From JBDREC01 sp043820105 [NCBI: Pseudomonadota bacterium] (lineage in GTDB: Bacteria; Bdellovibrionota_F; JAHFAK01), in assembly GCA_043820105.1 (NCBI GenBank), contig JBDREC010000102.1:15053-79052 (forward strand): 64,000 nt of DNA, in the 5' to 3' direction. Below the pieces are notes generated by a model, which was not told the DNA's origin, made no database searches, and worked only from the letters and a program-made list of their open reading frames with translations. Below, in pieces: positions 8,010-18,400 of this stretch (positions are counted from its first letter, which is position 1; every line of letters begins with the position of its first letter). Made by a program: the position numbers and the translations under genes.

Positions 8010-8349
8010 TATAAAAATTAATGATGAAAATTATATCTTAGCCGTATCAAAGCTTCGCTCATTTTTGATTATCATTGAAGCCCTTGGAGCTTATAAACAA
8101 ACAGAAAAATCTATTGATTCTGAATTGTTATTAAAAGAATTATATGGTGATAAGCCTAAAGGAGCAACCCACCTCAAGGGAGCCCGCTACAAAGAAGGCT
8201 TATCTCAAGCGGAGCTTTCAAAAAAAACTGGAATTCAAGTGTACAATATTTCTAAAATGGAAAATGGCAAAAGGGCTATTGGTGAAAAGCTTGCTAAAAA
8301 GCTTGGAAAGGTTTTGCAGGTTTCTTATAAGGTTTTCTTGGAGAAATAA
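7978..8349 (+). CDS. HTH-type antitoxin (XRE family)
   Basis: A 123-residue protein. Its C-terminal half is a helix-turn-helix of the XRE type: LKGARYKEGLSQAELSKKTGI, then QVYNISKMENGKRAIGEKLAKKLGKVL. The N-terminal half (HISIKINDENYILAVSKLRSFL) would bind the toxin. It lies directly after, and overlaps, the frameshifted RelE/HigB-like toxin, and probably represses the locus through the palindrome at 7681-7703. The ATG at 7978 has GAGG six bases upstream. An earlier in-frame TTG (7966) is less likely. The gene ends three bases before the convergent pilT stop. Confidence 0.85.
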   Translation: MSELMKKPHISIKINDENYILAVSKLRSFLIIIEALGAYKQTEKSIDSELLLKELYGDKPKGATHLKGARYKEGLSQAELSKKTGIQVYNISKMENGKRAIGEKLAKKLGKVLQVSYKVFLEK

Positions 8350-8352
8350 ATA

Positions 8353-9426
8353 TTATCTATCATAATTCTTAATAGTTTCCTCAAAAGTATCAGGATTCAC
8401 GCAATAAGCCAGAGCATTTTTATGTGAGATTAATTTTTTTCGGTAAAGAGCAGCTAGATATGTATCCATTGAAATCATGCCGGCCTTTCTGCCTGTTTGT
8501 ATACTGCTCATGATCTGATGAGTTTTTGCATCTCTTATATAATTTTTTATGGCTGAATTACAGAGCATGATTTCTAAAGCAGCGACACGGCCTCCCTTTT
8601 CAGAATCTCTTCTTACAAGCTGTTGCGAAATTACACCTTCTAAAACTGTTGAGAGTTGAATTCTTATTTGTTGTTGTTGGGCAACAGGAAAAACATCTAT
8701 GATTCTATTAATTGTGTGTACAGCTCCTATAGTGTGAAGGGTACTTAAAACCAAGTGACCCGTCTCGGCTGCTGTTACAGCCGTTGAAATTGTTTCCAGG
8801 TCCCTCATTTCGCCAATTAAAATAACATCAGGATCTTGTCTTAAGGCAGCCCTTAATGCTTTCCCATAAGACTTGGTATCATGTCCTATTTCTCTTTGAT
8901 TAACAACGCTCATGCCATGTTCGTGCAGATATTCTATTGGATCTTCTAAAGTTATAATGTGCGCATTTCTGTTTTTATTAATGTGTTTTATCATCGCAGC
9001 TAATGTTGTTGATTTACCTGAGCCTGTTTGGCCTGTAACCAAAACAAGCCCCCTTGGTCTTAAAGCTAATTTTTTCAAGGACTGAGGAAGACCAAGGTCA
9101 TCAATAGTCGGAACACCAGGAGCAACAAACCTTAAAGCGATTCCTATGCTTCCTCTTTGCCTGTACACATTAATTCTAAATCTTCCTGCTGATTCAATAG
9201 AGTGAGAAAAATCAACTTCTCCATCTTTTTCAAATATCTTTTTATGTTGTTCATCAAACAGTTCATATGCCAATGCTTCAGTTTCACTGGAAATTAGCGA
9301 TTCATACTGCCCCATTCTTTTTAAATTTCCGTCTATTCTTAAAATTGGAGGAACACCAACTGTAAGATGAATATCTGAAGCTTCTCTTTCAATGCAAAAA
9401 TCAAGGAGTTCTTTTATGTTAAGCAT
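8353..9426 (-). CDS. pilT: Twitching motility / pilus retraction ATPase PilT
   Basis: Cytoplasmic hexameric ATPase that drives type IV pilus retraction. It is 357 residues, the usual length. It has the Walker A GQTGSGKS at residues 132-139, the Asp box RQDPDVILIGEMRDLETI, a His box (ETGHLVLSTLHT) and the PilT-type C-terminal helix region SAIKNYIRDAKTHQIMSSIQTG. No other pilus gene is in the window, so the pilin and assembly genes must be elsewhere. The gene is monocistronic here. The divergent neighbour at 9747 is a secreted Cys-rich protein with a sigma-54-type promoter in the shared spacer. Confidence 0.95.
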   Translation of the reverse strand: MLNIKELLDFCIEREASDIHLTVGVPPILRIDGNLKRMGQYESLISSETEALAYELFDEQHKKIFEKDGEVDFSHSIESAGRFRINVYRQRGSIGIALRFVAPGVPTIDDLGLPQSLKKLALRPRGLVLVTGQTGSGKSTTLAAMIKHINKNRNAHIITLEDPIEYLHEHGMSVVNQREIGHDTKSYGKALRAALRQDPDVILIGEMRDLETISTAVTAAETGHLVLSTLHTIGAVHTINRIIDVFPVAQQQQIRIQLSTVLEGVISQQLVRRDSEKGGRVAALEIMLCNSAIKNYIRDAKTHQIMSSIQTGRKAGMISMDTYLAALYRKKLISHKNALAYCVNPDTFEETIKNYDR

Positions 9427-9662
9427 ACAATGTCCCTACTAAGTAAATATATTGAAATTAATTTTAATCTTTCGATAAATTATTTACAATCATTATTTTT
9501 ACAATAATTTCACATGCACCTATTTGAACGGTGAATACTCCAGACACAACTACCTTCTTATTTCAATTCCAGGTATTTTTGAACCATTATTTAACAAAAT
9601 ACTTTCATTTCTCAACACTTTAAGCACCCAATTTTATTCACATTACTTCTTTATAATTCCGA

Positions 9663-9678
9663 TGGCATGCTCTTTGCA
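9663..9678 (+). promoter_or_regulatory. Sigma-54-type (-24/-12) promoter
   Basis: TGGCATGCTCTTTGCA matches the TGGCAC-N5-TTGCA consensus, with exactly 10 bases between the GG (9664-9665) and the GC (9676-9677). It lies in the 320-base spacer between pilT and the secreted gene at 9747. Transcription would start near 9690, with a leader of about 57 bases and the ribosome site AGAGGGGGCG. The rest of this spacer shows nothing I can name. Confidence 0.7.
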
Positions 9679-9746
9679 AAATATTTTAGCAAGAGACACT
9701 AAAAAAATTAACAATTCTTTAAAACCGATTTCAAGAGGGGGCGAAA

Positions 9747-10658
9747 ATGAAAGTATCTAGAATTTTAATCTTAGTTTTAACAATTTTATTCTTAAGCGCT
9801 CAATTATTATTCTCAATAAGTATTTGTGAACATAAACTAGGCAAAAGTAGTTTAATCCAGGGAATGGTTAACTTCTCTGATGCTGAAAAGTTTTTTGCAG
9901 GAGATACTTATTTTGGGAATCCAAGTGAAGATATAGAGTGTTACAAACATCCAAAGGTAAACAGGTTAATAAGCACTTACATGCATGATTTGCATGATGC
10001 TGCAAGGTATGCACACAAACACTATTGTGCTTTAGGCAAAGAAAGCTCTTCATTATGTGCTGATGCTAGCAAAAAGCTTGCAAAGGCCAAAAGATTCGTT
10101 AGGGCAATCGAGGATCCAAGGCTTTATAATCAAGAAACTCCAGGTGAATGTAAGGCTATTGCAAAAAAAGCTTTTGAAACAACAGATAACAATTTTGAAT
10201 TTAATTCACCTGAAGCACAAAATGATGCTGTAATAGCAACAAATATTAGATCCTTTTTTCAAGATCCTAAAACAGAGGAAATGAAAAAAGTAAATCCAGA
10301 GTGTTTTGCTGAACACGCAAAACAAATTAAAAAAGCAATTGATTACTTTAATGAAACATATTTAGGTGAAGGAATTTTCAATCAGACAGAAGGCATTGCA
10401 AAACAAGAATGTGACACATATGGTGAATCTTCAAGAAGATGTATCCACGTTAAAGCTTTAGCAAGTCAATTCGAGCTTTTTGATAGAATGCTTACAGACT
10501 ATAGTCAATTTGATTTTATGGCTTCTCTTGCGCATATACAAAACAATAAAGACCAAAGGCTTAGCTCGCTAGATATTGGCAAAGCTAACTGTAATACTTG
10601 TCCACGTTCAGTAAGTGAGGATTTTAAGGGTAGTTTGAAAAGTGATCTTAGTTTATAG
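9747..10658 (+). CDS. Secreted cysteine-rich protein, unknown function
   Basis: A 303-residue protein with an N-terminal signal peptide (about residues 1-25, MKVSRILILVLTILFLSAQL). It has ten cysteines spread over the protein (for example IECYK, HYCAL, GECKA, PECFA and ANCNTC), suggesting up to five disulfides in the periplasm or outside the cell. The rest is helical and rich in Lys, Asp and Glu. I do not recognise a domain. A purine-rich ribosome site (AGAGGGGGCG) and a sigma-54-type promoter at 9663 precede it. An earlier overlapping frame beginning at 9524 has no ribosome site and was not called. The protein is probably exported and nitrogen- or envelope-signal controlled, by inference only. 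Confidence 0.7.
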   Translation: MKVSRILILVLTILFLSAQLLFSISICEHKLGKSSLIQGMVNFSDAEKFFAGDTYFGNPSEDIECYKHPKVNRLISTYMHDLHDAARYAHKHYCALGKESSSLCADASKKLAKAKRFVRAIEDPRLYNQETPGECKAIAKKAFETTDNNFEFNSPEAQNDAVIATNIRSFFQDPKTEEMKKVNPECFAEHAKQIKKAIDYFNETYLGEGIFNQTEGIAKQECDTYGESSRRCIHVKALASQFELFDRMLTDYSQFDFMASLAHIQNNKDQRLSSLDIGKANCNTCPRSVSEDFKGSLKSDLSL

Positions 10659-10677
10659 CTTAAAAACGAATGTCACC

Positions 10678-10809
10678 ATGCAAATTAATCTCGGTATAGG
10701 CCAAAAGACTATTTTAGATACAACATGGAATTTAGTCAGCTTTTCAGATCATTATCCATATCAAGGGGCTTCCCTGGAAAATCTTGGTGAATTATATTTA
10801 ATATATTAA
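10678..10809 (+). other. Short open frame in a spacer, doubtful
   Basis: ATG at 10678 opens 43 codons (MQINLGIGQKTILDTTWNLV, ending LGELYLIY). Composition is coding-like and the frame stays open upstream, but there is no ribosome site and no recognisable family. It may be a gene fragment. The rest of the spacer up to 10945 shows nothing else. Confidence 0.2.
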
Positions 10810-10945
10810 TTAGCGCAAGCGTCTAGATCTTGATATCCATTTTAACCTTCTGCTTCCTCTAGATAAATAATTGTTTTCTTGCCAGATTAAAAGAAAAACA
10901 TTATATCAATTTTTACTGTAAAACTATTATCAAATGAGGATTAAA

Positions 10946-11704
10946 ATGATTAAATCTAGTAACCCGGCTTTAAGTAAAAATATTTTCACAAAGGCTAAAG
11001 ATCTTGCCTCACTAAACGCAGAACCTATGACAATAATGGGTACAGTTAATAAAACAGGTATTTTATTAGTATTGGTATTTGCCTCAGCCATGGTCAGTTG
11101 GTATATGTTTATGAATGCTGTTGCTGCAAACCAAGCTCCACCCATGGTTTTTATTTGGGTAGGTATGATTGGTGGACTTGTCTTGGCCATGATTACTATT
11201 TTTAAAAAAACGGTTGCCCATATAACTGCGCCCCTTTATGCTCTTTTTGAAGGCCTTTTTCTTGGATCTTTATCTGCCATATTTGAGCTTCAATTTCCTG
11301 GGATTGTAACACAAGCTATTATGGGAACTTTTTGTGTATTCTTTGCAATGCTATTTATTTATCGCTATCGTATAATCAAACCAACTGAAAATTTTAAACT
11401 CGGCCTCGCTGCAGCGACTTCAGGTATCTTTCTAATTTACTTACTAACTATGATTCTTGGTTTTTTTGGTGTCAACATTCCCTTTATCCATGAAAGTGGC
11501 TTGATAGGAATTGGATTCAGTCTGTTTGTCGTTGTTATTGCTTCCTTAAATTTGGTTATGGATTTTGATTTTATAGAACAAGGTGAAGCTGAAAAAGCTC
11601 CAAAATTCATGGAATGGTATGGGGCCTTTGGTCTTTTAGTTACATTGATCTGGCTCTATATCGAAATTCTACGTCTTCTATCTAAACTTCGCAGTCGTAA
11701 TTAA
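10946..11704 (+). CDS. Bax inhibitor-1 / YccA family membrane protein
   Basis: A polytopic inner-membrane protein of 252 residues with about seven hydrophobic segments. It starts SSNPALSKNIFTKAKDL, the NP-x-L-S...F opening typical of the BaxI_1 branch of the family, and ends with a charged tail. The conserved C-terminal region has DFDFIEQGEAEKAPKFMEWYGAFGLLVTLIWLYIEILRLL. Family members are proton- or calcium-linked membrane proteins that interact with FtsH in E. coli. The ATG at 10946 has GAGG six bases upstream, whereas the ATG at 10934 has none. It stands alone and converges with the DUF4143 ATPase. Confidence 0.9.
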   Translation: MIKSSNPALSKNIFTKAKDLASLNAEPMTIMGTVNKTGILLVLVFASAMVSWYMFMNAVAANQAPPMVFIWVGMIGGLVLAMITIFKKTVAHITAPLYALFEGLFLGSLSAIFELQFPGIVTQAIMGTFCVFFAMLFIYRYRIIKPTENFKLGLAAATSGIFLIYLLTMILGFFGVNIPFIHESGLIGIGFSLFVVVIASLNLVMDFDFIEQGEAEKAPKFMEWYGAFGLLVTLIWLYIEILRLLSKLRSRN

Positions 11705-11749
11705 TTGGCTTGCATCAATAATTTTTCAAAAACTCTTTTATACCGTTTT

Positions 11750-12988
11750 TCAAACCAAGAATGGCAAGATAGAATCAGCTGAAGCAAATAATATTTCAAT
11801 ATCATCAATTTTTTTATAATCCCAAACATCCTCTTCTAAAACTAATTGGATATAGTGTTTACAATTTACCTTTTTTATAAAAGCCAAATTATTATTATCT
11901 AATTCATGCTTTTTTAATTTTGCTTCAATAGCAAGCCATGGCAATTTGTCATTTGTGATTAGAAAATCTATTTCTCTTTTTTCTTTATCTCTTAAATAAT
12001 GAAGATCAAAACTTCCTTTTCCTGTATCATTCCAAAAGTGAACAGATTTTAACAGATGTGAAGCTAGCATGTTTTCATACAAGGCACCTTTTTCTTTAAG
12101 CTCGGACCAATCCCAAAGATATATTTTTTCTTCCTTTTTCAGAGACCTTGAAATAGACTTATAATAAGGTTTTAATTCAAAAATAAAATATAGTTCTTTA
12201 AGATAATTTAGCCACCTTGAACATGTTTCATGCGCTACTTCTAGATCTTCTCTTAATGACTGAATGCTCATAGGGTTAGATACTTTGGCTGGCAGCAAGG
12301 TCATGAGCATTTCAACTTTGCTTAACTCAGAAATTCTACTTAGATCTCTTAAATCTTCTCTAACAATTTTTTCATGTCTGCCTGATCTCCAAATTCTTGC
12401 TATTTCTTCAGATCCTTCTAAAAATGGTTCAGGAAAACCACCTAAATTCATTAAATCAATTATAGTTTTAAAATATTTTTTGCTTTGATTTTGTGTTGGT
12501 ATTTTTTCTTTGAAAATTTGCTTTATAATTTCATTTGGTTTTAGCTTTACTGTTTTATGTAATTCTCCAACAGTAAAAGGGTGCAGCCTGAAATTTAAAT
12601 ATCTCCCCATCAAACTATCGCCACCTTTTTTATAAACATTCAACCTTGCACTTCCAGTGACAATGATTTTGCATGGAGATTTTGTGTCAAACAAACCTTT
12701 TAGCCTGTTTTTCCATGTTCTTTCTTTGTGAATTTCGTCTAACACAACTATAGATTTATTAATATTTTTTGAATCTATGTTATCATAAATTAGTTTAGGA
12801 TTTTTTGTCCAGATTCTTCTAAAATCAATATCATCCCAATTATTATAAGACCCTAACTTGTTTTCATTTAATATCATTTTGGACAACACGGTCTTACCGC
12901 ATTGTCTTGGTCCACTAATAAAAGCCATTTTATAGCGCTCAAGGGCTAATTTATTTATAAAATCTTTTAAATATCTTTGCTTGTACAT
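11750..12988 (-). CDS. AAA_14 ATPase with C-terminal DUF4143 domain
   Basis: 412 residues in two parts. The N-terminal P-loop ATPase has Walker A GPRQCGKTVL (about residues 26-35), Walker B SIVVLDEIHKE and sensor IIVTGSARL. The C-terminal DUF4143 part has a restriction-endonuclease-like core, EIDFLITNDKLPWLAIEAKLK, with E..D and ExK positions. The family is widespread in mobile and accessory regions of bacteria and archaea. It has been discussed as nuclease or toxin-like, but its role is not settled. It is a solitary gene, convergent with the BI-1 gene, with no clear partner. Confidence 0.88.
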   Translation of the reverse strand: MYKQRYLKDFINKLALERYKMAFISGPRQCGKTVLSKMILNENKLGSYNNWDDIDFRRIWTKNPKLIYDNIDSKNINKSIVVLDEIHKERTWKNRLKGLFDTKSPCKIIVTGSARLNVYKKGGDSLMGRYLNFRLHPFTVGELHKTVKLKPNEIIKQIFKEKIPTQNQSKKYFKTIIDLMNLGGFPEPFLEGSEEIARIWRSGRHEKIVREDLRDLSRISELSKVEMLMTLLPAKVSNPMSIQSLREDLEVAHETCSRWLNYLKELYFIFELKPYYKSISRSLKKEEKIYLWDWSELKEKGALYENMLASHLLKSVHFWNDTGKGSFDLHYLRDKEKREIDFLITNDKLPWLAIEAKLKKHELDNNNLAFIKKVNCKHYIQLVLEEDVWDYKKIDDIEILFASADSILPFLV

Positions 12989-13071
12989 AATGACTATTAT
13001 CCTTCATGTGTCTAAAAAAGTCAATGACTATTTTAGATACCATGTTAAGTTTGGTCAATCTTCGGAATTGG

Positions 13072-14280
13072 CTAAAATCTTCTACCAAGATACTTCAACC
13101 AATTCAAATTAGAAATCAGCCACTGATTTTCAGTTGGAATTGTTACATACTCTGTCCAACCTGTGCCTTCTGCATTGAAATCGTCATTTGTTTCCCAAAA
13201 AATAAATTTGACATTTGAACGATTGTACATTGGATCATCTGCAAGCAAACTTTGAAATTGGGTTCTTATTTCAAAACCCAAATCTTTGCTTATTAATTTT
13301 AAATTATGAGGAAAGGCGACATTTAAAAAGGAATCAGTTTCCTTTTCCCATGGCTTTTCTTCTGGAATTATTTCAATATCCAGGTCTACATATGGTTTAT
13401 ATTCACCCTTTTTAGTATAATAGGCAAAATTCAAAATTCCATTATATTCATCCTGTGGAATCACATTTGCATACATTACACTTACATCTTCTGCAAAAAG
13501 CCTGCCCCAGTGCCATTCGTGATAAGTGGCTATAAAATGATCGGTGTTCCAGGGATGATCATGATAGCCTTCTCCTGGTTCACTTTCATAAATATCAGTA
13601 TGTTCATAAGTGTAAGCTGGATTACAGCCTGATCCTTCTGCTTCTTTTTTATAAACCACCCATCCCCAGCCTTTCATTCTTGGCGCTGCGAAGTTAGCAC
13701 AACTTTTTAGCTCAGGATTTTCTTTGTGGTGAAAATAGCAGCCATCATCATTTACATAAAAGCCTTGATGGATTGGTTTGAAATTGAGCTTTCCAGAAAT
13801 GCCAGCCACATCAAAGCTTAATTGATATTCGTCAATTAATTCAGGATCACTGGACTTTGCTAGCATGCTAAACTCATTTTTTTCATCCATATAAAATCTT
13901 GTTAAAGCTCTATCCTGAACAAGCTTATTATCTGTTGAAACCGGTTCATAAGTTTTAATAATCATCTCTCTAGTTTCCCGAACTTTTTTTACAACTTCCC
14001 CATTTTTTTCATATTCAATGTGTATGTAAGAACTTGCATCTTTATAAACCAAAGGATTTTGCCTGACATAAATTACAACAAGAGAAAAATCCTCTTTTTG
14101 AATATCAAAATACCACCACTCTGTTGCACCTTTATATTTTTCTAGATCTTCTTCTGATAATTGTGGCAAATCATCATTGTAATATGAAAGATGCCAGCCT
14201 TGATCCTTTGCATAAATATTAAAAGAAAATAAAATAAGAATAGTTAAAATGAAAAATACTGAACAATTTTTTTTAGTCAT
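13072..14280 (-). CDS. Secreted CrtC/AttH-like lipocalin-fold protein
   Basis: 402 residues beginning with a signal peptide (about 1-24, ending FNIYA). The family signature is seen in YKGATEWWYFDIQ (about residue 50) and in GYHDHPWNTDHF...YHEWHWGRLFAED, the two tryptophan-rich strands of the carotenoid 1,2-hydratase (CrtC) / AttH calycin family. CrtC hydrates acyclic carotenoids, but many distant members have other or unknown lipid-related roles. No carotenoid genes are near, so I do not assign CrtC activity. The export signal suggests a periplasmic or outer-membrane lipid-binding job. The ribosome site AAAGGTAAC precedes the ATG. Confidence 0.65.
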   Translation of the reverse strand: MTKKNCSVFFILTILILFSFNIYAKDQGWHLSYYNDDLPQLSEEDLEKYKGATEWWYFDIQKEDFSLVVIYVRQNPLVYKDASSYIHIEYEKNGEVVKKVRETREMIIKTYEPVSTDNKLVQDRALTRFYMDEKNEFSMLAKSSDPELIDEYQLSFDVAGISGKLNFKPIHQGFYVNDDGCYFHHKENPELKSCANFAAPRMKGWGWVVYKKEAEGSGCNPAYTYEHTDIYESEPGEGYHDHPWNTDHFIATYHEWHWGRLFAEDVSVMYANVIPQDEYNGILNFAYYTKKGEYKPYVDLDIEIIPEEKPWEKETDSFLNVAFPHNLKLISKDLGFEIRTQFQSLLADDPMYNRSNVKFIFWETNDDFNAEGTGWTEYVTIPTENQWLISNLNWLKYLGRRF

Positions 14281-14425
14281 AGCATGTTACCTTTAAGAAA
14301 ACTTAGTAAAAAGATCTCTTTTTCATAACATGCTGCTTTTTCCATAGCACATGGCGTGCATCGCGTCAAGAAAATGCTAAAAAACTAAAAACCGCTACTA
14401 AAGTGCAACCACTAACTCCAGTCAA

Positions 14426-15394
14426 TCACTTTTTTAATTCATTAAATATCAAAGAATGACTTTCTTTTATTGAATAATATTCGATACCCGTCCAGATAAC
14501 AATAGTTCCTGAGTCAACATATCCTTGTTGAAATTTCAAGTCCTTGAGAATAGTGTTTCGAATCTCATCTCTGTCTTTTGTAAACCAAACAATTGCTGGC
14601 ACCCATAGCTTTATTATTAATTGCTTGCTTGTTTGCGATTCCCCAAAGGCACTTTTTGTTTCAGTGACCTGAAAATCCATTTCAAGTTTATGCCTAAAAT
14701 TTAATTTTTGTGATATGAATTCTTCAGGTGATTGTCCCTCTGTCTCGCCTGTTGATTGCTGTGTGGACAGACTTGCCAAATCACCCATCAGCATTCCCGG
14801 AATTACCCTGGCTAAAGTAAAATTTACCAGAAAAGCAAAGATTATAATCATTATTAAAAGAGGTATATACGATTGTTTTGAAAGCTTTTTAAATTCAATT
14901 TTATTAACTGTACTAAAATCAGTATCTCTTGGTACAATCCATGATTTTGATAAAACATCATGCAGCATTAAACCATTTTTATTTAAAAAATGTAGAAAAA
15001 TACTGTATATAATAAGTGAAATAGGCAATATGTTAATAAAAAGAATTATTGAAAAAGGAAGTATAGATAATATCGAACCAAGGCTTCCCCATTTAAAAAT
15101 AAAAATACACCCAAAGATTAATATTCTAAAAAGTTGTGATTTAAGCGCAAGTTCTTCATTTTGAAAGCTAAAGATTTTAAGCTTAAAAATCCTTTTTCCA
15201 ATGCCTGGCTTATATACATGATCAAGAAGGAAAAAATAGAAGCAGAATAATATTAACTCAATAAAGGCTATCAATAAATCCGGAATCTTAAAATACAAAC
15301 AAGCGTTAAAAACAAAAAATAAAATAACGAAAATTGAATAATCAATCAAAAAAGCCAATAGTCTAACAAAGGATGCTGTTTTTATGTCCTTCAT
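14426..15394 (-). CDS. RDD family membrane protein
   Basis: 322 residues. The N-terminal part carries the RDD signature (ASFVRLLAFLIDYSIFVILFF) and further hydrophobic segments, including one before VYKPGIGKRIFKLKIFS, a conserved RDD stretch. After a last membrane span near residue 190 comes a soluble domain of about 120 residues that ends in a beta-rich segment (GYVDSGTIVIWTGIEYYSI). RDD proteins are inner-membrane proteins, and some move ions or sort substrates. The soluble tail is not recognised. It lies 72 bases downstream of the giant gene on the same strand and could be cotranscribed with it. Confidence 0.8.
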   Translation of the reverse strand: MKDIKTASFVRLLAFLIDYSIFVILFFVFNACLYFKIPDLLIAFIELILFCFYFFLLDHVYKPGIGKRIFKLKIFSFQNEELALKSQLFRILIFGCIFIFKWGSLGSILSILPFSIILFINILPISLIIYSIFLHFLNKNGLMLHDVLSKSWIVPRDTDFSTVNKIEFKKLSKQSYIPLLIMIIIFAFLVNFTLARVIPGMLMGDLASLSTQQSTGETEGQSPEEFISQKLNFRHKLEMDFQVTETKSAFGESQTSKQLIIKLWVPAIVWFTKDRDEIRNTILKDLKFQQGYVDSGTIVIWTGIEYYSIKESHSLIFNELKK

Positions 15395-15466
15395 TTTTAC
15401 CTCAATAAAACATTTTTATGGAAATATCTTTAAATAAATTTATAACTTTTTCAATCGATAAAAAAA

Positions 15467-18400
15467 TCACCTCTTACTCATTACCCACATAAAATCCGGC
15501 AGCAAATTGTGCCCTGGATCAAGATCCATTACAACTCCATTAACTGTTAAGAGGAAATTAATTGCTTCCATGATTTCAGGGTCTATGTAAAGACCCGCTT
15601 GTCCTGCCAGATCAATAAGTAATACTAAGTTATCTGCAGGGGGCAAGGACCAGTCTAGTTGATCAATTCCCTGCCTTAAAAGCTCATCGTCAAAGCCAGT
15701 AGATAAAGAAGCCTCTGAAGCAATTTGCGTTAAGAATCTCTGCAAGGTTTTTAGTTGCCCGGAATTTTTAGCACCTGGGGCATATAGAAACATTAATAAG
15801 GAAAATAATTTATTTAGTTTATCCTGTGTAATGAAGCCAGTAATTCCCCAGTCAATCCAGCTCAGGCCTGTTTCGGGTTCGAAAAACACATTTCCCGGAT
15901 GAGGGTCTTTGTGAAAACTTTTGTCTATCAACAGCATTTTTAAAGCTTGCCGGGCATATAAAATTGCCGCTTCTTTTCTTTGACCAGGATCATCCAGTTC
16001 ATTTAATTTTTTACCGGAAGCCGGCAACATAACCAAAACTCTTTGGGTACTCATCTCGTGAAGATATTCAGGAACCAGGTATCCTCTTTGTCTAAATTTA
16101 TCTCCGTTTCTCATTTCTTTTAAAAAACTTAATTGAATTCTATAGTCATTTAACCACCTTCTAATCAAGGACGGAATATCAATTCCCAGACTAAATCTGC
16201 CCATTTTTACTGCTGCTTCAAAGTCGTCTGCGACTTTTGAAAGTGTTTCAATTCCAACCTGCAGGTTTTGATTATATTTGGAATCTGGTGCAACTTTTAC
16301 AAAAACCTCCCTTCCATCAGGAAGCGTTGCTTTGAAAACATCTCCCATTGACGCTGAAGCAATTGGCACATCATCCCAGGTGGCAAATAGTAGATGCATT
16401 GGTTTTCTAAGCTCCCTTTCTACGGTTCTTTTTATTTCAACACTGCTTGAAGGAGGCACCTGGTCAAACAATCTTGCAAAAACCTGTCTTTCTGCTGTTG
16501 GAATAATGCCATACATTGTTGAAAGAGCCTGTCCTAATTTAGGCAAACCAACTCTTTCGAACAAATAACAAAAGGTTTCTGCTCTACCTTGCGATTTCTC
16601 AATATGTTTCAAATCTTCAATCAATGAAAACAATTGATCCTGTGGCATTTGCTTAAAAAATCTTAGGGCAATAAATTTTAATTCTTTTGGCAAATCCATC
16701 AGGGCATTGGGAAGGTCTAATTTAAGTAAATCAAGAGTTTCATCTCTTTCCTGTTTTCTAAAATTTATTTTTTTCATTATTTGTCTGGCTTTTGCAATAT
16801 TAGCTGTTGTCGGAGGAATAAGCTTTAATATGTCATCTTTAAAAACACAGCTATCAATAAAATTATGGGGTGCTTTTGCTTCCAAATATCTGCTTATTTC
16901 AGTAATAAATAAACTCGCATATTTCCCATATTTCAAGGATAAAGATTCCAGTTTAATTGCATCCAAATTAGCAATAGTAAGCTCTTTATCACTTAAAGCT
17001 TCATCAAATTTTGAAAAATAATTATCAGGATCATTTTTATTTTCATCCAGAATCAGCATACCATAGTCATCTGGAAGTCTTCCAATTCTTTTCCAGTATT
17101 CACAAACCATGCAATAAAGTCTTTTTTCCTGAAGATGATTTGGATTTTTTTCATATCCTTCAATAAGAGCTGATAAAACTTTATTGAAAGTACTGGCATA
17201 TGCCAAACCCTTTGCCGCGATTCTTCTGGTTTCAATTGGATAACGTGAATCATTCACAATATATAAAAACAATTCTCTTTTTCTTCTGGCGTCCGGGACA
17301 TTTGAAGCTTCCAGCACAGAGGCCAAAACCTCTTTTTCAAAATCTCCAAGCTCTCCATGCGCAGAAAGGGTTTTCTCTGCTAAATCCAGAGCAAAGGCAA
17401 TGGCAGGAATTTTTAAAAGCCCGGTCAACTGAACTTTTTCTATTGCAGAAAAGATTTTTAATCCCAGCGCAGATCCAGAAACAGCCACATTTAATCTGGG
17501 GTCTTCGCCTTTAGTCTTTCTTTCCACAAAAGCCTGATAAGTATTAAGTCCCTCCTGCAATTCAGAAGATGGTTTAGCTGCTCTTTCTATCTCATTATTT
17601 ACAAATGCTGTATAAACATTAAATATATTATTTTCTGAAAGATCAGGGTAAGCAGAAGTTAGACCACCTATGGCTAGTCTGATTTTCTCCCAGGCAGAAG
17701 TTGGATCATCCAATCCTCTTCTAACCATTACCGGATTCCATTTTCCAACGGGCATTGTTAAATCAACGCTGACCTTTCTTGATGGAAAAACATCAGCAAG
17801 TGCTACCTGATAATCACTGTCTTTTGAAACCCTTCCTAATTTTTCCTCATTGCTTTCATTCTTAATTTCAGGGGAAACCCTGTCAATATAATGTTCAATT
17901 CTATAAGCAAGGTTTAAAATTCTTCCCCTGATATCCAGAGGTAATTTAGCGCTGCCAATTCTGTCTATGGCATATTTAGCTCTTGCAAAAATTAAGCTTT
18001 CAGTTTTTGCATAAATTGAAATTATTTCCAAAGTATCTCTTGTAAATATCGCAGTATCCATCCAGTCAAATAAAGCTATCTGTTCTCTGATGTCCAGGCC
18101 AATAGCCTCTTTCTTTACTTTGGGTAAAACTTTATCAAACAGCTCATAAAGCAGATTATCTTTTTCTTCATTTGTCAGGTTAGCAGCATTTACTATCTGA
18201 ATAAAAAGCGTTACTCCTTCCCTGAATTGAAAGGAGGAAGGATTAAATTTAGCGATATGTTCAGATGCCAAATGTAATAATTCATTTGCTGCCTGTCTGA
18301 AAGCTCTGTTAAGTGCAAATTCCTTAACAAACATTAACATCTCTGTAGGAGTAATTCCAGCTCTTCTAAGCTCAACCATTGTTTTATATTCTGAAATTAT

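Noticed and set aside
9524-9760. 78-codon open frame upstream of the Cys-rich secreted gene
   Set aside because: No ribosome site, covers the sigma-54 promoter and the start of the real gene, and has no recognisable composition.
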